A stretch of 64,000 nt of DNA from JABDFW01 sp035550215 (GTDB taxonomy: Bacteria > Bacteroidota > Bacteroidia > Chitinophagales > Chitinophagaceae). The translations under genes were made by a program, and so were the position numbers. The stretch is taken from the NCBI GenBank assembly GCA_035550215.1, contig DASZPM010000008.1, positions 124,001 through 188,000 of the forward strand. The letters are read 5' to 3'. The first letter of the stretch is position 1; every line of letters starts with the position of its first letter. Shown here piece after piece: positions 34,701 through 43,884 of this stretch. The notes under the pieces were generated by a model. That model made no database searches and was not told where the DNA came from. It saw only the letters and a program-made list of their open reading frames with translations.

Positions 34701-36407
34701 TCAATGTGAATCCCTCAATACCTCGCTGCCGCTACCTCCTTTTAAAAAATCCAAATCAGCGCCTAAATGTGCCTGTTCAACATGTTGCTGGTATAACTGC
34801 ACATAACCACGCATTGCCTGTACATGTGCAGGCTTCCACTGTTGTTTGCGCTTACTCAATTCTTCGTCCGTAATCTCCAGTTGCAGTATGCGGTTTGGCA
34901 CATCAAGCGTAATAACGTCGCCGTCCTGTACAATAGCAAGTGTACCTCCGGCAGCAGCTTCGGGCGATATATGCAATACCACGGTGCCAAAACCGGTACC
35001 GCTCATGCGCCCATCGCTTATGCGTACCATATCTGTCAGCCCGCGTTCCAATAATTTTTTGGGCAGGTTCATATTACCCACCTCCGCCATGCCGGGATAA
35101 CCAACCGGCCCTACATTTTTCAGCACAAGCACACTGTCTGCTTCCACGTCAAGTTCAGGGTCGTCAATACGGGCGTGGTAATCCTCTATGTTCTCAAAAC
35201 AAACCGCTTTGCCCCTGTGCTGCATTAAATGCGGCGAGGCTGCTGAAGGCTTCAGCACCGCGCCATTTTCGCACAGGTTTCCTTTCAGTACAACAAAACC
35301 TGCAATCGGGTTAAAAGGTTTATCAATACTGGTAATTACTTCTTCATTATAATTTGCAGAGGCTTCAACATTTTCGCCAATTGTTTTACCATTGGCTGTA
35401 ATACATTTTGTATGCAATAATGTTTTTAGTTCCTTCATCACTGCGGGCAAACCGCCGGCGTAATAAAGGTCTTCCATAAAGTATTGGCCAGAGGGCTGTA
35501 CGTTAGCAATAAGCGGTATTGTTTTGCTTAGCCTGTCAAAATCATCAATGCTAATATCAACGCCAATTCTCCCCGCAATCGCTGTAAGATGTATTACAAA
35601 ATTGGTGCTGCCCCCAATGGCTGCCTGTGTTATTATGGCATTTTCAAATGCCTGGCGGGTAAGTATGTCGCTTAGCTTCATATCTTCCTTCACCATTTCT
35701 ACAATGCGTCTCCCGGTCATGTGGGCAAGCGCTTTCCTGCGGCTGTCGGCAGCGGGTATAGCGGCGTTTTCAGGAAGTGAAAGGCCGAGCGATTCAACCA
35801 TACATGCCATTGATGATGCAGTGCCCATTACTCCGCAGTGCCCGTCGCTGCGGCACAGAGATGATTCTGCTTCCCGCATGTCCGCCTGGTTCATATCTCC
35901 CTTTTTGTATGCCTGTGCAAAGCGCCATATATCAGACGTACTTATTTTTTTCCCCCTGAAATTGCCAATCAGCATCGGGCCGCCGGAAATAACAATGGTA
36001 GGCAGGTTTACACTGCATGCGCCCATAACCAGTGATGGTGTTGTTTTATCACAGCCGCACATTAATACAATGCCGTCAACAGGGTTGGCGCGTATAGATT
36101 CCTCCACATCCATACTGGCAAGGTTGCGGTACAGCATGGCCGTGGGTTTTATTTGCGTTTCGCCCAGCGACATTACAGGAAACTCCACCGGGAAACCACC
36201 CGCTTCATAAATGCCGTTCTTTATAAATTGAGCAAGCTCCCTGAAATGGCCGTTACAGGGGGTTAGCTCACTCCATGTATTGCAAATACCAATAACCGGC
36301 CTGCCGTCAAAAAGGTGATTGGGGTAGCCCTGGTTCTTCATCCATGCACGATAAATAATACCATCTTTGCCCGTTTTGCCAAACCAGTTTTTGCTGCGTA
36401 AATCCAT
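34701..36407 (-). CDS. IlvD/Edd family sugar-acid dehydratase, L-arabonate dehydratase-like
   Basis: 568 residues. Three cysteines fit the [2Fe-2S] ligands of pentonate dehydratases: Cys51 in TPCNGHF, Cys119 in CGCDKTTP and Cys191 in DGHCGVMGTA; their spacing (68 and 72) is almost the same as I recall for the Rhizobium L-arabinonate dehydratase (C59, C127, C200). The C-terminal RISDGRMSGTGFGTVVLHISPEAAAGG is also typical. It would convert an aldonate to the 2-keto-3-deoxy acid. Co-transcribed with the GH31 gene (gap 6 bases). A plain dihydroxyacid dehydratase for branched-chain amino acids is less likely given the neighbours and cysteine pattern. Confidence 0.92.
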   Translation of the reverse strand: MDLRSKNWFGKTGKDGIIYRAWMKNQGYPNHLFDGRPVIGICNTWSELTPCNGHFRELAQFIKNGIYEAGGFPVEFPVMSLGETQIKPTAMLYRNLASMDVEESIRANPVDGIVLMCGCDKTTPSLVMGACSVNLPTIVISGGPMLIGNFRGKKISTSDIWRFAQAYKKGDMNQADMREAESSLCRSDGHCGVMGTASSMACMVESLGLSLPENAAIPAADSRRKALAHMTGRRIVEMVKEDMKLSDILTRQAFENAIITQAAIGGSTNFVIHLTAIAGRIGVDISIDDFDRLSKTIPLIANVQPSGQYFMEDLYYAGGLPAVMKELKTLLHTKCITANGKTIGENVEASANYNEEVITSIDKPFNPIAGFVVLKGNLCENGAVLKPSAASPHLMQHRGKAVCFENIEDYHARIDDPELDVEADSVLVLKNVGPVGYPGMAEVGNMNLPKKLLERGLTDMVRISDGRMSGTGFGTVVLHISPEAAAGGTLAIVQDGDVITLDVPNRILQLEITDEELSKRKQQWKPAHVQAMRGYVQLYQQHVEQAHLGADLDFLKGGSGSEVLRDSH

Positions 36408-36413
36408 AGTTTT

Positions 36414-38732
36414 TTATTCGTTAAATGCCTTTATAGTAAAATTTTGTGATGAATTATTCTTGCTCAGCGTCCATTCTCCGCCAGTGTAAGCTGCTTCCAG
36501 CATGATTATTTCATCTTCTTCTTTGGTATAAAAATAGCCATTCACCGTTATATCACCTGTTGAAAAGGCTACCAGTTCAACCTCATCCCAGTTAATAAAA
36601 GCTGTGCTTTGCGCCAAAGCAGCATGCGGTATAAGCGTGCCATATCTTGCCAGTATAATACCCGGTACTATGCCTGCTTTAATCATCACCCATTGGCCTC
36701 CCGCATATATTTTTTTTGTTTGATAATCAACCCATGTTCCGGCAGGTAAATATACTTTTCTTTTGGTGCAATTTTCTTCCATTAATGGCGCTACCAATAT
36801 ATCATCTCCAAATAAATACTCATCCTCAATTTGCCAAACCGTTTCATCTGCCGGGTAATTCAGCAGTAACGCCTTCAGCAGCGGCCACCCGTTTTCGCAG
36901 GCAATCACTGCCTGCGTATAAATGTAGGGCATTAACCGGTACTTCATTTCCACGATGCGGCGAAAAGTTTGCAGGAATGAATCACTGAATTCCCACGGCT
37001 CACGGGGTGGAAAACCATGCACCCGGCTGTGCGAAGTAAACAGGCCGAACACGGCCCATCTTGCAAAAAGTTCTTCATTGGGTGAAGACAGAAAGCCGCC
37101 AATATCGTGGCTCCAAAAGCTGAAACCGCTCAACCCTAATGATAAGCCGCCCCGTAACGTGCCTGCCATGCCTGTATCGCTCACTTCAGGGTCGCCGCCC
37201 CAATGTACAGGGTACCGCTGGCAGCCCGCCCAGGCGCTGCGCGCCCAGATGATGTGTTCGCCGGTAACTTGCGCTGTGATATTAGCCAGCAGTTGATTAT
37301 ACCGTAAAGGGTACAGGTTATGTTCATAAAAACCTGTTTTGTCACTGGCATATAAACCTTTATAGGGTGCGGCTTCGCCGAAATCAGCTTTTATAGCGCT
37401 GACTCCCATTTGTAATAATGGTATAATTTTTTGAGTGTACCATTGCTGTGCAGCAGGGTTGGAAAAATCAAGAATGGCATCTTCGCCATATAAGTTCCCA
37501 TTCGCATCTTTTACACATAATTCCTCCGTCACTACGTCGTTGAAAATGTTGTTGTGTTGCGTATAATATGGTATTTGCCACAATGATATTCTCAGGCCAT
37601 GCTGCTTTAAACTATCAATCATTTCCTGCGGCTGCGGGAAAGTTTGTTGTGAAAACCGGTAGTCGCAGTTGATTCCGTTTTCAAACCAGCCGGCATCAAT
37701 GTGTATTACATCGCACGGTATTTTGTGTGCCCTGAGTTTTGCGGCTACTTCCGCCACCTGCTGTTGTGATGTATAGCTAAACCGGCTCATCCACAAGCCA
37801 AATGACCATAACGGTGGTAGCGGGCTTCTGCCCGTGAGTGCGGTATATGCTGATAAGATTTCTTTGGGTGTACCGATGAACAGAAACAGGTCAAGTGAAT
37901 CGTCGCCGCTATATAATATTTTGCTGCCTGCATAATCATGGCCAAAATCAAACGTAACAGGCGTTGATGTATGGAGGAACATGCCATGCCCCCGGCTGCT
38001 GATAAAAAAGGGGACGGGTTTGTACATTTCTTTAGTTGCTGTGCTTTGCACGTCAGTTGAGTACAGTACCAATTTTTGCCCACGTTTATTAAGCGCCGTG
38101 AATGATTCCCCGCAGCCATAAATTTTTTCATCGTGCTGCATGGTGAATGATGCTGCAACACTGCGTGAATAATCGCCGGCACGTTTTGTAAACATCAACG
38201 GTATTGTTTTATGATGCAGGGCATTCAGCACTTCCATGCCAAGCGTTGAGGTAAGCAACCTTTCATCACTGTCGCGAATATCTAATTTGAAGGAAGTTTT
38301 ATTGATCGTTACTGAGCCGTAACTATTAGTATAAACCGTTGTTAAGTTATTATCTGCTGTTTGCCATATATTACATACAGGCGGCTCGCCATCCAGCATA
38401 AGTGATGGCTGAGGAATTTGGATAACAGCAGTTGTGTTTATTTGTAAGCGAATGGTTCGTGCGCTGATGAAAGATATTTTGAAATGCAGTTTCGGGTTAG
38501 CATCATGTTCCTTCCAAAACACTTCCGTTTCGGTAGTTTTTTTCAGGTGTTTCCCCATCTTGTTGAATGACCAGTCAGGCACCCATTTATGATAGTTCCA
38601 TTCTATCGTTCCTTCTCCTTTTTCTGCATTAAATGTTGTTACTGCACCTGCCAGGTAATAATCATTCTCCAGCGTATAAAAGTCATCGCTAACGTCTATG
38701 GGTGTGTTTAATAAATCAACCTGCCCCTGCAT
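36414..38732 (-). CDS. GH31 glycosidase, alpha-xylosidase-like
   Basis: 772 residues. The N-terminal beta domain (about 1-310) precedes the (beta/alpha)8 barrel. ALNKRGQKLVLYSTDV near 230 and WMSRFSYTSQQQV near 330 are family segments; the nucleophile aspartate is in SAIKADFGEAAPY near 450 and the acid/base aspartate in HWGGDPEVSDTG near 515. The FGEA form is that of alpha-xylosidases such as E. coli YicI, which remove xylose from xyloglucan oligosaccharides. No signal peptide is seen, so it may act in the cytoplasm or periplasm on short oligosaccharides. Adjacent to the dehydratase gene (6 bases) and 33 bases after the GH13 gene. Confidence 0.93.
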   Translation of the reverse strand: MQGQVDLLNTPIDVSDDFYTLENDYYLAGAVTTFNAEKGEGTIEWNYHKWVPDWSFNKMGKHLKKTTETEVFWKEHDANPKLHFKISFISARTIRLQINTTAVIQIPQPSLMLDGEPPVCNIWQTADNNLTTVYTNSYGSVTINKTSFKLDIRDSDERLLTSTLGMEVLNALHHKTIPLMFTKRAGDYSRSVAASFTMQHDEKIYGCGESFTALNKRGQKLVLYSTDVQSTATKEMYKPVPFFISSRGHGMFLHTSTPVTFDFGHDYAGSKILYSGDDSLDLFLFIGTPKEILSAYTALTGRSPLPPLWSFGLWMSRFSYTSQQQVAEVAAKLRAHKIPCDVIHIDAGWFENGINCDYRFSQQTFPQPQEMIDSLKQHGLRISLWQIPYYTQHNNIFNDVVTEELCVKDANGNLYGEDAILDFSNPAAQQWYTQKIIPLLQMGVSAIKADFGEAAPYKGLYASDKTGFYEHNLYPLRYNQLLANITAQVTGEHIIWARSAWAGCQRYPVHWGGDPEVSDTGMAGTLRGGLSLGLSGFSFWSHDIGGFLSSPNEELFARWAVFGLFTSHSRVHGFPPREPWEFSDSFLQTFRRIVEMKYRLMPYIYTQAVIACENGWPLLKALLLNYPADETVWQIEDEYLFGDDILVAPLMEENCTKRKVYLPAGTWVDYQTKKIYAGGQWVMIKAGIVPGIILARYGTLIPHAALAQSTAFINWDEVELVAFSTGDITVNGYFYTKEEDEIIMLEAAYTGGEWTLSKNNSSQNFTIKAFNE

Positions 38733-38765
38733 GCAATTATGTTTAAGCTAACAAAGTAAAATGTT

Positions 38766-40355
38766 TTATTTTATTTTCCATACCTCAACAGTATAAGGCG
38801 GTAAGGCTGCGGACAGGACATTATTTTGGAACGAAGGGGTTTCTTTACCTATTAAAACAGTAACGGCCTTTCCTGTATTTTGCTTGTAGGCAGCCAGGTC
38901 AATATTCGCCTGCTGTGTTGCACCGGAGAGATTAACAACTACAAGCGACATATTACTACCCGTGTACCGGAGAAAAGAAAACACGTTTTCATTGTTGTTC
39001 TTTACTGTTTTGTAAACGCCATTGTATAACTCTTCATGTGTTTGCCTTACTTTAATAACGTTCCTGTAAAAATTCCATAATGATTGCGGGTCGTTCTCCT
39101 CTTCTTCCAGCGAAACGCCGTCATTAGGGTGCAGGTTGGTACTGTCCCACCAGCCGCCGGTGTTTTTGTACCATATAGCCATCCCTTTACCGGTATCAGC
39201 TTTGTACCACTCAAACGCCTCCCGCATAGGTATATCATTACCGTCGGTGTTGCCAAATTTACCAAAGCCGCCACTGCCAAACATGCCAAGCTCCTGCCCG
39301 TAGTAAATGGATGGCACGCCGCCCAGCAACAGGTTTAAGGCAGCGCCTGCTTTTTCTTTTCCCTCATCTTTACCAACAACTGAGGCAAACCGTTTCATGT
39401 CGTGGTTCTCAATAAATACTATTTGCTGTTTACCGGCTGGCAGCATAGCAAGCGTAGTATCTGCGGCAGCTTCCAGTTTTGCTTTGTCGAATGATGCAAT
39501 TGCCTGCTGCAATCGAAAAGCAAATACCCTGTCAACATGGGCATTATCAAAATAATCAAAACCATAATCGCCCCAATTAGCCTGCTCGGCAACAATATAT
39601 AATGCCGGGTTTATTTGTTTTAGTTTTGTAAGCAATGGCGTCCAGAACTTTTCAAACAAATGGGTAAGCCTGCCTTTAAAATCAAGGTCATCCATCATGT
39701 GGTCAAGGCGAAAGCCATCTACACCGTCATCAAATTTTCCATCATTGTTCGGGTCAACATATTTTTTAAACAACTGGTAGTTATATTCCTGCACATCTTT
39801 GCTGTACAGGTTGGCGGTGGTTATTTGTTTTGTTACGCCGTTATACCCGGTAAGGCTGTGTACGCCAAACACAATGCTGGATGGCTTTTGGTTGGCTGAG
39901 TCATCCCATAGTATATAATCACTGTATTTTGATGCAGGGTTGCCAAATGCATCCTTCCACCACAACTGGTCTTCCGTAACGTACTGTGTTTCCATGTCAA
40001 GATAAATCTTCATACCCCGCCGGTGAATTTCTTTTACCAGTGCTACAAAATCTTTCATGGTGCCGTACTTCGGGTCAATCTTGTCATAATCAATTACAAA
40101 ATAGTTGTGGTAATATACTGATTGAAATATGGGTATGGTAAGTATAGAAGTTACGCCCAGCTTTTGCAGGTAATCCAGCCTCATGCGCAGCCCGTTAAAA
40201 TCGCCGTGCAGGTCACCATTACTGTCATAAAAACTTCTTTGAAAAACATGGTAAATTATTTCACCTTTTAAGGCTGTGCCGGTTTGGGCTTTGGCTGTGG
40301 TAGATGAAACAGCCCATAAAAATGTTAATGGCAAAGCAATAAATCGTTTCAGCAT
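38766..40355 (-). CDS. GH13 alpha-amylase family enzyme, secreted
   Basis: About 529 residues with a signal peptide (MLKRFIALPLTFLWAVSSTT, cut near AKA/QTG). GH13 regions: VTSILTIPIF and KIYLDMETQYV early, DGFRLDHMMDD near 240 (nucleophile Asp), LYIVAEQANW near 278 (acid/base Glu), FIENHDMKR near 345 (third Asp). Region I reads DMETQYV and not the usual DxxxNH, so the substrate preference may differ from plain starch amylases. The frame is open to 40376, but a -7 box at 40374-40381 makes ATG 40355 the start. First gene of the reverse arm. Confidence 0.9.
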   Translation of the reverse strand: MLKRFIALPLTFLWAVSSTTAKAQTGTALKGEIIYHVFQRSFYDSNGDLHGDFNGLRMRLDYLQKLGVTSILTIPIFQSVYYHNYFVIDYDKIDPKYGTMKDFVALVKEIHRRGMKIYLDMETQYVTEDQLWWKDAFGNPASKYSDYILWDDSANQKPSSIVFGVHSLTGYNGVTKQITTANLYSKDVQEYNYQLFKKYVDPNNDGKFDDGVDGFRLDHMMDDLDFKGRLTHLFEKFWTPLLTKLKQINPALYIVAEQANWGDYGFDYFDNAHVDRVFAFRLQQAIASFDKAKLEAAADTTLAMLPAGKQQIVFIENHDMKRFASVVGKDEGKEKAGAALNLLLGGVPSIYYGQELGMFGSGGFGKFGNTDGNDIPMREAFEWYKADTGKGMAIWYKNTGGWWDSTNLHPNDGVSLEEEENDPQSLWNFYRNVIKVRQTHEELYNGVYKTVKNNNENVFSFLRYTGSNMSLVVVNLSGATQQANIDLAAYKQNTGKAVTVLIGKETPSFQNNVLSAALPPYTVEVWKIK

Positions 40356-40373
40356 ATCATCAGGTTTGTTTTG

Positions 40374-40381
40374 CAAACGTA
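40374..40381 (-). promoter_or_regulatory. -7 promoter box TACGTTTG of the GH13-led operon
   Basis: Exact TAnnTTTG match on the reverse strand, 18 bases before the ATG at 40355. It should drive the GH13-GH31-dehydratase genes. Confidence 0.55.
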
Positions 40382-40416
40382 CACGACAATACTGTTTAAA
40401 TGAAATAGTGTATTTG

Positions 40417-40474
40417 CCAATTATGATACAATATTTACATCAGATATTTTTTGCAGCCATTGTATGGTAATTAA
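40417..40474. promoter_or_regulatory. Inverted repeat, candidate operator of the AraC-type regulator
   Basis: CCAATTATGATACAAT (40417-40432) and ATTGTATGGTAATTAA (40459-40474) are inverted copies with 12 of 16 positions matching. Their centres are 42 bases apart, about four helical turns, so both lie on one face of the DNA. They sit between the divergent GH13-led operon and the AraC-type gene, where its protein would be expected to bind. Confidence 0.45.
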
Positions 40475-40491
40475 GGTATTATATTTATGCT

Positions 40492-41352
40492 ATGAAAATG
40501 ATTTATGAAGAAATACACTCCCCGGCAGACGCGAGTTTTCTTGTAAGGCAATACCTGCAGCCCAACCTTAACACGCCTTTTCATTTTCACTATGAATATG
40601 AGTTGCTGTACATAGGTAACAGCTACGGCAAATTGTATGCAGGCAATAAAGTGATGAATTTTGCCGGCGGAGATGTTTACCTGTTCGGACCCGGTTTTGC
40701 GCACTGCCTGTACAGTGATAAATCATTTATTGAATCGAAAGAAATGGCGCATGCTATAGTGATACAGTTTAAGGAAGATTTTTTAGGTAAAGAGTTTTTT
40801 GAAAGCGCTGAGTTGCGCAAAATAAAAAGGCTGTTACAGCAATCGAAGCGGGGTATAAAAATAAACAAGCCATCAAACTTGCTGCCCGGGCTTTTTCGTG
40901 ATATTGTGAATGCAGAAGGCGTGCAGTCACTATTACTGCTGCTGCAAATGCTTGATGTATTAACAAAGGTTAAAAAAACAAACATTTCGTATATCACTGC
41001 AGCCCAGCAGGATGCTTTAGTAAATAACGGGCCGGGCAAAATTGAAACGGTGCTTAAATATATTATGGAGCACTTTGGCAAGGAACTGACGGTGAGTAAA
41101 GCTTCGGCTATGTCATATATGAATGAAGCCGCATTTTGCCGCTATTTTAAAAGGCATACCAGGAAAACGTTTTCGCAATTTGTGAATGAGGTGCGCATTA
41201 CGCATGCCACCCGGTTGTTATTAAGCGGCAATAGCAGCATATTGGATATTTGTTTTGAAAGCGGGTTTAATAACGTATCCTATTTCAACAGGCAGTTTAA
41301 AAACATTATCGGCAAAACGCCTTTGGAGTACAGGAAAGAATTTGGAGGATAG
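40492..41352 (+). CDS. AraC family transcriptional regulator
   Basis: 286 residues. The N-terminal cupin sensor (about 1-140) contains TPFHFHYEYELLYI with histidines typical of sugar-binding AraC sensors and AGGDVYLFGPGFAHCL. The C-terminal part has two helix-turn-helix motifs: LTVSKASAMSYMNEAAFCRYFKRHT near 200 and ILDICFESGFNNVSYFNRQFKNIIG near 245, ending in TPLEYRKEF. It is transcribed divergently from the GH13-led operon, so it is the likely local regulator of one or both arms of the locus, responding to a sugar. Confidence 0.94.
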   Translation: MKMIYEEIHSPADASFLVRQYLQPNLNTPFHFHYEYELLYIGNSYGKLYAGNKVMNFAGGDVYLFGPGFAHCLYSDKSFIESKEMAHAIVIQFKEDFLGKEFFESAELRKIKRLLQQSKRGIKINKPSNLLPGLFRDIVNAEGVQSLLLLLQMLDVLTKVKKTNISYITAAQQDALVNNGPGKIETVLKYIMEHFGKELTVSKASAMSYMNEAAFCRYFKRHTRKTFSQFVNEVRITHATRLLLSGNSSILDICFESGFNNVSYFNRQFKNIIGKTPLEYRKEFGG

Positions 41353-41460
41353 ATACGGCCGTTGGGGAGGGGGAGGCTTTTTTACAAATTTTTATCAAAC
41401 ACATTTGTATATTCGTTAACGCGTGATAGCCCATTCATTCATAAAACTCCCCCTAAACAA

Positions 41461-43884
41461 ATGGAAATCCTTCTGCTGCTTGTTATTTTCGTTATAGTGC
41501 TGGTGCTGCTAAGCAAGCAGTCGGCAACTGAAGCATACATTAAGAGGTTGCAGGACGATATTTATAACCTGCACCGGGAAATGGAAAGGTTATTTAAAGA
41601 TGCGGCTGTTAAAAAGCAGGAACCACCTAAACCGCCAGAACCGGCGCCAACTCCCGAAGTCATTGTGAAGCCCGCGCCTGTTAAGGAGGTATTACCTGAA
41701 ATAACACCTGTTAAAGAAAAAGTGTTTGAACCTGTAAAAGTGCAGCCTGCAGAGGAAAAGCCGTCATATTCCTTTGATAAAATTACGCCGGCAAAAACTA
41801 CAGAAAAACTTGCTCCTTTTGTATATGAACCCCGCGAGTCATGGTTTGACCGCTGGCTGCGTGATAATCCTGATCTTGAAAAATTTATCGGTGAGAATCT
41901 CATCAATAAAATAGGCATTGCGGTATTGGTATTGGGTATCGGGTTCTTTGTAAAATATGCCATAGACCAGGACTGGATTAAAGACATTGGAAGGATTTGC
42001 ATCGGCCTGTTTTGCGGCATGCTGTTAATAGGCCTTGCACACAGGCTGCGCAAAAATTATCATTCTTTTAGCTCAGTATTGGTTGGCGGCGGCTTAACGG
42101 TGTTTTATTTCACTATTGCACTTGCGTTTCATGAATATCACCGCCTGGGCCAAACATCTGCATTTGCCATAATGGTGGTAATTACGGTTTTTGCCGTAGT
42201 GCTATCAATATTATATAACCGTTTGGAATTAGCCATCATTGCAACGGTTGGTGGCTTTGCGACCCCTTTTTTAGTAAGCAACGGGCAAAACAATTATATG
42301 GCGTTGTTTACATACCTGGCAGTTTTAAATGCAGGGCTTATAGCGCTGGCATATTATAAGCGCTGGCGCGCGTTAAATTTTATTTCGTTTGTATTTACGC
42401 AGGCAATATATCTTGCCTGGATAGTGACTAATTCTAATGCCACTGATTTTAATTACAGGAATACTTTTCTATTTGGTTGTGTTTTTTATGCGATGTTTTT
42501 AGCAATGAATGTTATACATCATGCAAGCCGGGGCAGTAAATTAAAAGCCTTTGATTTTATTATACTGCTTGCTGTAAACCTTTGTTTTTATGGGGCCGGC
42601 ATGTACCTGATGTATGAATCCGACATGACAGTGTATAAAGGGCTTTTCACTGTTGTCATGGGCATCATCAATCTTGCCCTCGCATGGAGCTTCTTCAAAA
42701 AATCAAAAGCAGATAGGAATTTTATTTACCTGCTTATAGCCATAACGGTAACGTATATATCACTGGCTGCCCCTGTACAGTTGAATGGCCATTATATAAC
42801 ATTGTTTTGGGCGGCGGAAACAGTTGTGCTGTTATGGCTATACCAGCGTTCGTTTATTAAATTGCTGAAAATTGCTTCTTTAATTGTAACTGTATTTATG
42901 GCTGTAAGCCTCGTGATGGATTGGGGAGAGGTTTACATGCAAAATGTTGCTTCTGCATGGTTGCCGGTAATAATTAATAAAGGCTTTATTACAGGTATAG
43001 TGTGCGGTACCGCGATGCTGTTGGTATATAGCCTGCTAAAAAAGGAGGCCGACACTTATTATTTTAGTGGCATAAGGAACCGGGACATAAGGGTGTTGTA
43101 TATAATTGCAGCGGTGGTATTGTTTTTTATATCCGGCGCATTGGAGGTGCAATGGCAGTTTGACCGGTTTGATACAATCAATGCTAACGCCTCGCTAATG
43201 CCCTTGTATTTGAGGTTGTACGCTATTGCTTTTGTATTGCTGCTGTTCAGCCTTTTTGATAAATTTAAAGCGCCCCTTCCAATGAGCCTGGACATAGTAA
43301 TAACCGGCGTTGTTACCTTTATCTATTTTCTTACTGCCGATTTTATCCGGCAATCTGAAAATATGATGCTGACATCAGGAAAATATAAGCTGCATTTCCT
43401 GGCAGCATTTGTGAGCTTTACTCTTTTATTGTTGCTTATTTACCGGATTATTGTAAAAGTGCAAAAGCTTAAGTTAAACGATGCAGCCTCGATGGGTGTT
43501 TTTACATGGTTAACAACGCTTGCAATTATTGGTATTTTCAGCATTGAAGCCCATAATATTTTTGTATGGATGTATTACTCGGGCAACGGCTCCATTAACT
43601 ACGCTGAAAACCTGTATGGCAAAGCGGGCCTCAGCATTGTTTGGGGCCTTTCATCGTTTATTATTATTTGGCTTGGCCTGTCTAAAAAATACAAACCTCT
43701 GCGTATTATAGCGCTGGTAGTTTTTGGCATTACACTGGTAAAACTGTTTGCTTATGACATAAGCAATATACCGGTTGGGGGTAAAATAGCTGCATTTATC
43801 CTGCTGGGTATTGTATTGCTGGTTGTATCATTTATGTACCAGCGGTTAAAAAAACTTATTATTGATGATAAGGTTAAAGATTAA
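41461..43884 (+). CDS. DUF2339 multi-pass membrane protein
   Basis: About 807 residues. An N-terminal helix (residues 3-19) is followed by a coiled-coil-like stretch and a proline/lysine/glutamate-rich linker (about 45-130) with repeated KPAPVKE-like units. Then come about 20 or more membrane helices, beginning WFDRWLRDNPDLEKFIGENLINKIGIAVLVLGIGFFVKYAID, the usual DUF2339 entry. Function unknown; suggested roles are in envelope maintenance. The frame opens earlier at 41362, but ATG 41461 gives the normal start MEILLLLVIF. The DUF3999 gene overlaps its end by 20 bases; the two families occur together in many genomes. Confidence 0.9.
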   Translation: MEILLLLVIFVIVLVLLSKQSATEAYIKRLQDDIYNLHREMERLFKDAAVKKQEPPKPPEPAPTPEVIVKPAPVKEVLPEITPVKEKVFEPVKVQPAEEKPSYSFDKITPAKTTEKLAPFVYEPRESWFDRWLRDNPDLEKFIGENLINKIGIAVLVLGIGFFVKYAIDQDWIKDIGRICIGLFCGMLLIGLAHRLRKNYHSFSSVLVGGGLTVFYFTIALAFHEYHRLGQTSAFAIMVVITVFAVVLSILYNRLELAIIATVGGFATPFLVSNGQNNYMALFTYLAVLNAGLIALAYYKRWRALNFISFVFTQAIYLAWIVTNSNATDFNYRNTFLFGCVFYAMFLAMNVIHHASRGSKLKAFDFIILLAVNLCFYGAGMYLMYESDMTVYKGLFTVVMGIINLALAWSFFKKSKADRNFIYLLIAITVTYISLAAPVQLNGHYITLFWAAETVVLLWLYQRSFIKLLKIASLIVTVFMAVSLVMDWGEVYMQNVASAWLPVIINKGFITGIVCGTAMLLVYSLLKKEADTYYFSGIRNRDIRVLYIIAAVVLFFISGALEVQWQFDRFDTINANASLMPLYLRLYAIAFVLLLFSLFDKFKAPLPMSLDIVITGVVTFIYFLTADFIRQSENMMLTSGKYKLHFLAAFVSFTLLLLLIYRIIVKVQKLKLNDAASMGVFTWLTTLAIIGIFSIEAHNIFVWMYYSGNGSINYAENLYGKAGLSIVWGLSSFIIIWLGLSKKYKPLRIIALVVFGITLVKLFAYDISNIPVGGKIAAFILLGIVLLVVSFMYQRLKKLIIDDKVKD

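Noticed and set aside
34701..36407. Dihydroxyacid dehydratase IlvD of branched-chain amino acid synthesis
   Set aside because: No other ilv or leu genes nearby; the three-cysteine spacing and the adjacent sugar genes fit a pentonate dehydratase better.
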